Source of the DNA: Triangularia verruculosa
Taxonomy: Eukaryota > Ascomycota > Sordariomycetes > Sordariales > Podosporaceae
Direction of reading: 5' to 3'
Assembly: GCA_033296885.1 (NCBI GenBank)
Contig: MU863886.1
Coordinates: forward strand, 62,001-126,000
Length of the DNA stretch: 64,000 nt
The position numbers and the translations under genes are program-made. The notes under the pieces were generated by a model. The model searched no databases, was not told the origin of the DNA, and worked only from the letters and a program-made list of their open reading frames with translations. This document shows positions 57,302-64,000 of this stretch, one piece after another; position 1 is the first letter of the stretch, and every line of letters begins with the position of its first letter.

Positions 57302-60300
57302 ATGAGATCTAGAACCAGCAAGGGATCGATCCTTGCCGGCCTTCTCCTGGCAGCGGGAGCGGGAACCGGCAGGGCGGATCCTACATGGCCCGCACCTACC
57401 GACCAGATGGAGGAGATTGTTTTCCAACTTCAGGGTATGGATGGGAGTTTGTTCAGCGACAACATCACGCCCTGTGATAACGAGGCTGCTGGTCCAGGGA
57501 GGGTGACAGCTAGTGAGTGGCTGCGCGTTGCTTTTCAGTATGTGGCTATTTTCTTTTCGGGTCGTCTTTTCAAGGGGCAAGGAGATGGGAGATATGCTGG
57601 GCTAGGAGGGAAGGAGTTTTTTTGGAACGACGGGAGGCCAAGGAACCGATTTCTATGATCTCCATGGACGATATGATTCGGAGGACGGATCGCTGATATG
57701 AATGACAGTGATATGGCGACCCATAACCGATTCTTTGACAGGGGTGGTCTGGATGGCTCGCTGCAGTTCGAGCTGAGAAGCTCCGAGAACACTGGTCCGG
57801 GACACAACACTACACTTCAGTTTTATGCGACTTATCTGTCCAGCCGATCAAGTTTGGCCGATTTGATTGCTGCTGGAGCTTACGCCGCGGTGCGTGCCTG
57901 TGGAGGACCAGTCATTCCTCTGAGAATGGGACGCAAAGATGCCTTGACGGCTGGTGCTTCCGGTGTTCCCCAGCCGGAAAACTCGGTTGGCAGTTTCGTC
58001 TCGCAGTTTGACCGCATGGGTTTCTCTCAGACTGAGATGATCCAGGTCGTAGCTTGTGGTCACACTCTTGGAGGAGTTCACCGAACCGAGTTCCCCAACA
58101 TCATTCCAGCTGGCGTCTCGAATATTCCTTTTGATACGTCCAAAGCCACCTTCGACAATAGGGTCGCCACCGAGTATGTGTCTGGAAACACGACCAACCC
58201 TCTGGTGGTTGGAGCGGCTGTTGCCATCAATCGCCACTCCGACTTCAAGGTCTTCAACAGCGATGGCAATGCCACCATCAACACCATGACCTCGCCAAGC
58301 GCTTTCCAGAGCATCTGCCAGACTGTCCTGCAGAAGATGATCGATGTCGTGCCGTCCACTGTGGCCCTGACTCCACCGATCGCCCCTTATACCGTCAAGC
58401 CCCAGGATATGCAGTTGACGCTTCAGTCAGGCGGCGCCACCTTTCTCCTTACTGGCAAGATCCGTGTCCGCACCACTGAGATCCCGGGTAGCACTATCAC
58501 CAACTTGGTATTGACCTGGAAGGATAGGAACGGCGGAAACAGCTGCGGCTCTTTGTCGTCCTGCTCCACGACCGCTACTCTCCAGGGCATCGCCAACGGC
58601 TTCGATGACACATTCGCCTTCTTCCCTATCGAGGCTACCATCCCCACATCGGCCGGTATCTCGTCTTTCACGATCACCATCAACCGCAACGATGGCTCAA
58701 GCCAGACCTTCGACAATAATGGAAACTCATATCCCTTGTCGGATGCCGTTGTCTTGCAAAAGACTCAGAGTTGCTTGTTGCAGACATCGGGCCAACTTAC
58801 TGTCTCGGCCGTTGTCCGCAATGATGTCGTCGGTGTTCCTGTCAACTTGGGCATCGAGTACCAGACACCCCGCACCGGCAACAGCGGCAACCCCGTCCCA
58901 GCTATCAATACGGCCACCGTTCAAATGACCGAGGGAGACTGTGTCGGACCGTATACTTTCTATTCGGCGAGCTACACCATTCCTGGCGGTCGTAGCTACA
59001 ATGCCAGAATCAACATCAACGCCGGGGAGCATACTGATGACTTCAACAAGGCCAGCATTTTTGGCGGCACTTGTGGCACCTTCACTGGCACCCTTGCTTG
59101 TGGCAATGTCACAGAGCCGGTCAGCACCACCAGCTCCTCGTCTGTTGCCTCGAGCACCTCAACTTCTGTCTCCAGCACCGTGACTAGCAGCACTGGTGTT
59201 CCTACTCCTAGCATCAGGCCTAGCGTTGGCGGCTACAACTTCGTGGACTGCTGGACGGAGGGTGCGGGTGGCATTCGTGCTCTTGGCGGTGCCGCTTTTG
59301 CCTACGATGAGATGACTCTTGAGTCCTGCGCGGCCAACTGCACTGGTTTCGACCTCTGGGGTACCGAGTATGGCCGTGAGTGCTACTGCGGAAACAGCCT
59401 TCACTCCAGCAGCTCCGAGGCTCCTGAGGTGGAGTGCAACATGCCATGTGGTGGTGATCCTAGCGCTTTCTGCGGTGCTGGCAACAGAATCCAGCTTTAC
59501 TCTACCACGGCCACCCGTAGCACATCTGCTACTCCCACACCGACTGCCACCTTGAGTATCAAGCCTACTGTCGGTGCTTATGTACGTGTTGGATGCCAGA
59601 CCGAGGCCTCGGCCGGCCGCGCTCTGTCGGGTAACTCTTATGCATCCGATGACATGACCCTTGAGTCTTGTGCTGCCTTCTGCAGTGGGTTCACCTACTT
59701 CGGTGCTCAGTACTCGCGTGAATGTAAGTTTTGCTCGTTTTGGCTGTCTCGATGAGAGATAATCTAACATTTGATCAGGCTTCTGCGGCAACACTATCAA
59801 TGGCAACAGTGCCCCTGCCCCGGATGCGGACTGCAGCATGACCTGCGCTGGTGACCCCTTCTCTTACTGTGGTGCTGGCAACAGACTGGAGCTTTACATC
59901 CTGGAGACTGCGTCTACCTCAACTTCTGGCTCCGTTGCCCCTCCCGAAGGTTAGACAGACCGCCCCATTCCGAAATCTGGACAACAACTCCTAACAAGTC
60001 ATCTAGCCACGACCACAGCTACTGCTACCGGCACGTCAACCACCTCTGCTGTCCCAACAGGAACTCTCTCCCGTGTACCTACCGTCTCCCCTTATAGCTA
60101 CGCCGGTTGCTACACCGAGGGCACTGGCTCCCGTGCCCTCACGGGCAAGAGCACATACGACTCTGAGATGACTCTCGAGTTTTGCGCCAGCTATTGCTCT
60201 GGCTACAAGTACATGGCCACTCAGTACAGCGCCGAATGTTTCTGTGGCAACACACTCCACTCGACCTCTACCGAAGCTGCTCAGGGTGACTGCTCCATGA

Positions 60301-60689
60301 CTTGCTCTGGCAACGAGTTCCAGTACTGTGGCGGTCCCAACAGACTTGAGCTCTACGTTCAAGATGACGTCCAGGCCCCTCTTTCCCCATCGCAGCCTGA
60401 GACAGTCGGTAACTGGACCTTCTATCAGTGCAGAACAGAGGGAAGCCCAGGACGTGCGTTGGCTGCCGAGACCTTTGCGGCTGACACCATGACCCTCGAG
60501 GCTTGTGCCGACTTCTGCGCTGGCTACACATACTTCGGTACCGAGTACGCTAGAGAGTGCTTCTGCGGCAACTCTTTCGGCGTTGGCTCGATCGAAGCGC
60601 CTGCGGCAGAGTGCTCTATGACCTGTGCAGGCAATGGATCGCAGTTCTGCGGTGCTGGCAATCGTTTGAGCGTTTACCAGGCTGCTTAG
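57302..60689 (+). CDS. Secreted heme peroxidase with four C-terminal WSC domains
   Basis: Exons 57302-57537, 57709-59723, 59779-59949 and 60007-60689 join to 1034 aa; introns are 171, 55 and 57 nt with GTATGT, GTAAGT and GTTAGA donors. A signal peptide covers residues 1-25 (ILAGLLLAAGAGTGRA). A class II-like plant/fungal peroxidase domain (about 40-320) has the distal catalytic Arg/His in WLRVAFHDMATHNRFF (His79, its codon split CA|T by the first intron) and the proximal heme ligand in VACGHTLGGVH (His197). A beta-rich region (about 320-550) and a Ser/Thr linker follow. Four WSC domains lie at about 586-676, 702-795, 830-915 and 935-1030, each with the CxTEG...RAL...MTLExCAxxC...ECxCGN...C...CGxxNRLxLY pattern. 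WSC domains bind cell-wall or other carbohydrates, so the enzyme is probably held at the wall or on plant polymer. No GPI signal is visible. Confidence 0.92.
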
Positions 60690-61063
60690 CTGACTAGGGG
60701 TTGAGTGGACTTTTAGGGAAACGGTCTTCATCGTATATATATTTAGTCCTGCCGCATACCAATTTGGCATTGGATATTTTTATCCCGGAATACTCTCCGG
60801 TACTTTTGAATATATCAGCATACTTTTGTAAAAAGACCGCCATCAGCACATTGAAAGCCGACATTGGCAGACGTATGAGCTCACTTGACACTCGACAACA
60901 TCTTCCAATCTGCCAGTTTTTGTTATCCGACTAACCTGTCTCAAGCAAAGATCTCCAGAGTTCAAACACATCACGTACATATTCAGCCTCACCTTGAACT
61001 GCCAGACCGTCTTTCCTTTCCGCCTCGATCTTCGTCAGGTAATCAGCACTCCAACTTCTTAGT

Positions 61064-61384
61064 ATCACGACAAGACTACTTGGCAACCACGCGAAAACGA
61101 CCCAAAAAGTTGCTTACCAACGCCAAAGACCTGCACGCCAAGATCACACCCCCCTCGATCGAGGACCCCAACCGAAAGAGCTTCTAAGGATTTTCCTGGG
61201 AGAACCTAAAGTCCCAAGAGCCTCCTCTGCTCCTTACTTGTCAGTTTCACAGAAGCGTGGACGCGAGTTTGCCCCAAGGTTCCAGACCCAGACCGGAGCT
61301 CCCTCCGCACAATCTCCGCCCAGACTTTTTTTCACGAAATCTTGGCACATGACTCTGGGGAAAGAGGACCCGAAGAAGGAATAG
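61064..61384 (+). CDS. Possible terminal exon of an unrecognised small gene, doubtful
   Basis: A frame open from 61043 to a TAG at 61382 without an ATG until codon 96, so it could be coding only if spliced in, for example at the TAG acceptor 61060-61062. The C-terminal half has ordinary protein composition (SVSQKRGREFAPRFQTQTGA, then RLFFTKSWHMTLGKEDPKKE). A second plus frame, 60885-61187, overlaps it and also ends in a well-composed Lys-rich tail (AKITPPSIEDPNRKSF). No family is recognised; at most one of these frames is real. Confidence 0.18.
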   Translation: MTTRLLGNHAKTTQKVAYQRQRPARQDHTPLDRGPQPKELLRIFLGEPKVPRASSAPYLSVSQKRGREFAPRFQTQTGAPSAQSPPRLFFTKSWHMTLGKEDPKKE

Positions 61385-62896
61385 CTCATGTGATTTGCGG
61401 TTTACGGTGGGAACATCGTCATCACGATATCGTCATTCCACCTTTGCCAGTGAGAAACCGGGGAAGAGGAAAGATTGGTACACTACTGTGATGTATCGAG
61501 AAGCGAGAGAAAAAAGGAATATGAATTGACGTGATGAGTCAGCGAGAATTTCTGATCTTGGGGTTGGGAGAGAGTTGGCAACCAACAAGACAAGGGAAAA
61601 AGTGACATGCTCTAAAAAGGAGGCTAAGGAAGGGGCGGGAAAAACCTGGAGAAGGAAAAGCTGGAGGAGGCGGCGGAGGTACCCAAAACTCCACCAACAA
61701 GGGAGGGAGGGAAGGGGCCTTTGCATGACAATGCTAGCTTCGTCCATCAACTTTCTCACCGGCGGACGGGTGGTTCCTTTTTTTCCCCAGCTTTTTCTGT
61801 TGGGATGGGGTTGGGCAGTGAATCCATGGAAAATGCATCGTCAATTTGAGAAGTTCGGCGCTCGGTTTGTCATCGGTCAGTCGGTTCCGGCTGTCTACAT
61901 ACTTTACCTAGGTAGGTACTACTAGCAGTTAGGAGAGAGGCTTGACAGCTAACACTACCTTAGCTGGTCCGAATGTCGAAATCGGTACGTACCCCAGAAA
62001 GCGGCAGATGCAGATTGTCTGAAAGGGGAATAAATGACTGATAAGCATCTGATTTCTTGCTTTGCAGCAAAAGAACCGAATATTATGCCATCGATCATCT
62101 AGTTTACACGCCCACAGACGCCCCCTCCCAGGAACGCATCTTTTCTGTTTCTGATGGCACCCAAAATTCATCGATTGCCCTTTCATGTTCCAATCTCGTG
62201 GTTCGCGGTTTGCGAGATCCTCAGCCCAGGCGTCCACGTTGCTTGAAGTGGCAGGCAACTCGCCACTGCCATGCCATGCAACCCAAATGTTATCCACAAA
62301 AGGTACCGCACTGTGATGGGGCTTCCAGCTGAAGCTGGAGAAAATGGAGCCCTTTCATGGATCACGGCCGGAGATATCTGGAGACAGGTTTGACGTGTTC
62401 TCCTCACTCGCGTTCCATCGCGGCCGGCAGTGTCCACTACTTGCGCCGTCGACTCAATAAATCCAATGGTATTGAACTTGTCACGGATACTTCCACGCCT
62501 CTCTTTTCACGCCGGATGATGTGCTTGGACGTTTCTGGTAAATTGAAGCTAAGGATTCCAGGTTTGACTAGCTCACACTCCCCACCCCCCCCCCTCTTCC
62601 GCCGGAGCCCTATCCCACCCAACTCCCGACCCGACCACCGACCGCCGCCGGGAAACAACGGAGGTGGATTGGGAATCAGAATGGAGCCCCTCCCCGGGGA
62701 TTAGTGAATTGGCGGTGCGGACATTGCGGAGGGAGCTGGAGACAACTGGAGATGGCGGGGCAGAATATGGAGAAACACAAGACCAACGGAGCGGGGATTG
62801 ACACGAGGCTCAGCCTTTCAGGAGACAGGTGGTGGACGCTTCATAACGACGCCCACAAAAAAAAAAGATCCAACAAAACAAAACAAACCAGCCAGC

Positions 62897-62900
<4 letters not shown>

Positions 62901-62929
<29 letters not shown>
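62901..62929. repeat. AG dinucleotide microsatellite
   Basis: Uninterrupted (AG)n of 29 nt following CTCGA, in non-coding DNA. Confidence 0.95.
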
Positions 62930-62933
<4 letters not shown>

Positions 62934-64000
62934 AAAAAATAAAAAAAATGGGAACCACCCCGCAAACTTGCAATGTACCTTGTCCTGATGCTGCCGTTCA
63001 CCGAGGGGTCCGTATCCAATCGCCGATCTTGAGTGACTATCATTCATGAATACAATACTCTTACTGCGTCCTATGTCTGAAAAGAGTGCTCTGCATGTGT
63101 TCTAGAAAATCCATTCACCACTCTAGCTTCCGGTGGAAAAGGCATCTTCGGGTCGGGGTTACGCTCGGTAGACGAGCGGAAACGAGGTTCGAATAAAATA
63201 CTTCGTTACCTAGGTACGCAGTTGATGAAAGGGTACATACGGCACACCATTCGTACCTAATAAGGTAGCAGCCATGGCGTAAAATACCTAGCTTCTTGGC
63301 CTTGTTTCTAGGCGCGTTTCTGAGATTTCAAAAAGAGTGGTTGAGGTGAGGTGTGTGGTGAGCAGGCAAAGGTGAGGAGGGCGAAGGCACCTTGATAAAT
63401 CCGTTCATCGCTTCGAGGAAGGCGGCGGGCATGCACTCGTCGTCTACGCTAATCCTGAACGGTCTTAGAGGTTAATCAATTTGCACCTTTTGCTTGCTTT
63501 TTGTTGGAGACAACGGTCGTTGGCTGCTACGTCGGGGTAGAGAAAAGTATCTATACTTCTCACTTATACACGCTTGACCTGTCAACTTCAGTCCCGGTTT
63601 CTCCATGACCCCTTGACGTGCTTTCAGGCAGATGACCAGCCATCGTGAACCACAAACTCAGAACGTCTCATAACATCATCATTATCAGTAACGACAGCAA
63701 CCACCACCCACCAGCAAGATCAAGGGCAAAATACTAAACAATCTGATTTGTGGGGATGGTGGATGCTACGGATAGAGACGCAGGGAGTCTGGAAACGGAA
63801 GCTCCACCGATGGTGCGGCCCAAACACCGATCCGCGAGCTGTTCCTGACTCGAAGGCGCAACAATTCGAGAACATGACAGGTGACAGTGAAAAGTAGGGG
63901 CTACGACGAAAAATACAATGTTGCAATGGATGGTAACCATAGAACACGGTACGTTATCTCCTTTCAGGAGATAAGGGGCCTCCTGCTTTCCCTCATCACC

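Larger units (their letters stand above)
60690..64000. other. 3.3-kb right-edge region without a confident gene
   Basis: Contains a coding-like frame without a start at 61043-61384, an AG microsatellite at 62901-62929, two TACCTAGGTA palindromes (61905 and 63207) and a short minus frame at 63331-63471 that might be an exon. No recognisable protein or RNA. Confidence 0.5.

Noticed and set aside
63160..63200. A GGTTCGAATA string resembling a tRNA B box
   Set aside because: No flanking stem pairs, A box or acceptor stem can be formed around it.
1..64000. CRISPR arrays, bacterial operons, prophage or plasmid features
   Set aside because: The window is eukaryotic nuclear DNA; no direct-repeat/spacer arrays or prokaryotic gene layout is present.

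Overview
The window is nuclear DNA of a filamentous ascomycete, most likely a Sordariomycete close to the Sordariales. The support is: mostly 50-70 nt introns with GTRNGT-type donors and CTRAC/CTAAC branch sites; a single dispersed 5S rRNA gene instead of an rDNA-linked one; a tRNA-Phe with a 16-nt intron after position 37; and genes typical of this group (STRIPAK subunit PRO22/HAM-2, NDT80-type regulator VIB-1/XprG, a HET-domain gene, a secreted peroxidase with WSC domains). There are no bacterial-style operons. The genes are monocistronic, on both strands and split by introns. All splice sites and joins here were worked out by hand from frame continuity and splice consensus, without transcript data.

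Layout. 0-8.3 kb: spermidine synthase (+), a nitrilase/omega-amidase (-), and an unrecognised AT-hook protein (+) that shares a 323-bp divergent promoter with the nitrilase. 8.3-11.7 kb: no confident gene, but an unusual run of long minus-strand open frames. 11.7-13.7 kb: glutamine synthetase (+) with a 691-nt second intron. 14.8 kb: tRNA-Phe(GAA). 15.3-17.7 kb: a 21-bp phased repeat followed by a HET-domain gene broken by stops and frameshifts. 17.9-21.7 kb: PRO22/HAM-2/Far11 (-). 22.6-24.5 kb: an NTF2-fold protein (-) and mitochondrial ribosomal protein bL34m (+), divergent. 27.4-29.6 kb: VIB-1 (-). 29.6-42.1 kb: 12.5 kb with no convincing gene, holding a 142-bp element with 34-bp inverted ends. 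42.1-50.99 kb: an RBR ubiquitin ligase (-), dolichyl-diphosphatase (+), a MARVEL-type membrane protein (-) and an LAT-type amino-acid permease (-). 51.9 kb: 5S rRNA (-). 52.4-55.4 kb: mitochondrial leucyl-tRNA synthetase (+). 57.3-60.7 kb: secreted heme peroxidase with four WSC domains (+). 60.7-64 kb: mostly non-coding, with one coding-like frame that lacks a start.

Themes. Nitrogen and polyamine metabolism is covered by glutamine synthetase, omega-amidase, spermidine synthase and an amino-acid permease. Mitochondrial translation is covered by bL34m and LeuRS. The 15.6-29.6 kb segment joins three parts of fungal self/non-self biology: a decayed HET incompatibility gene, the STRIPAK hyphal-fusion scaffold PRO22/HAM-2 and the incompatibility/protease regulator VIB-1. 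The best leads for something undescribed are the large gene-poor region upstream of vib-1 with its inverted-repeat element, the 21-bp phased repeat next to the HET gene, and the dense minus-strand frames at 8.5-10.4 kb.
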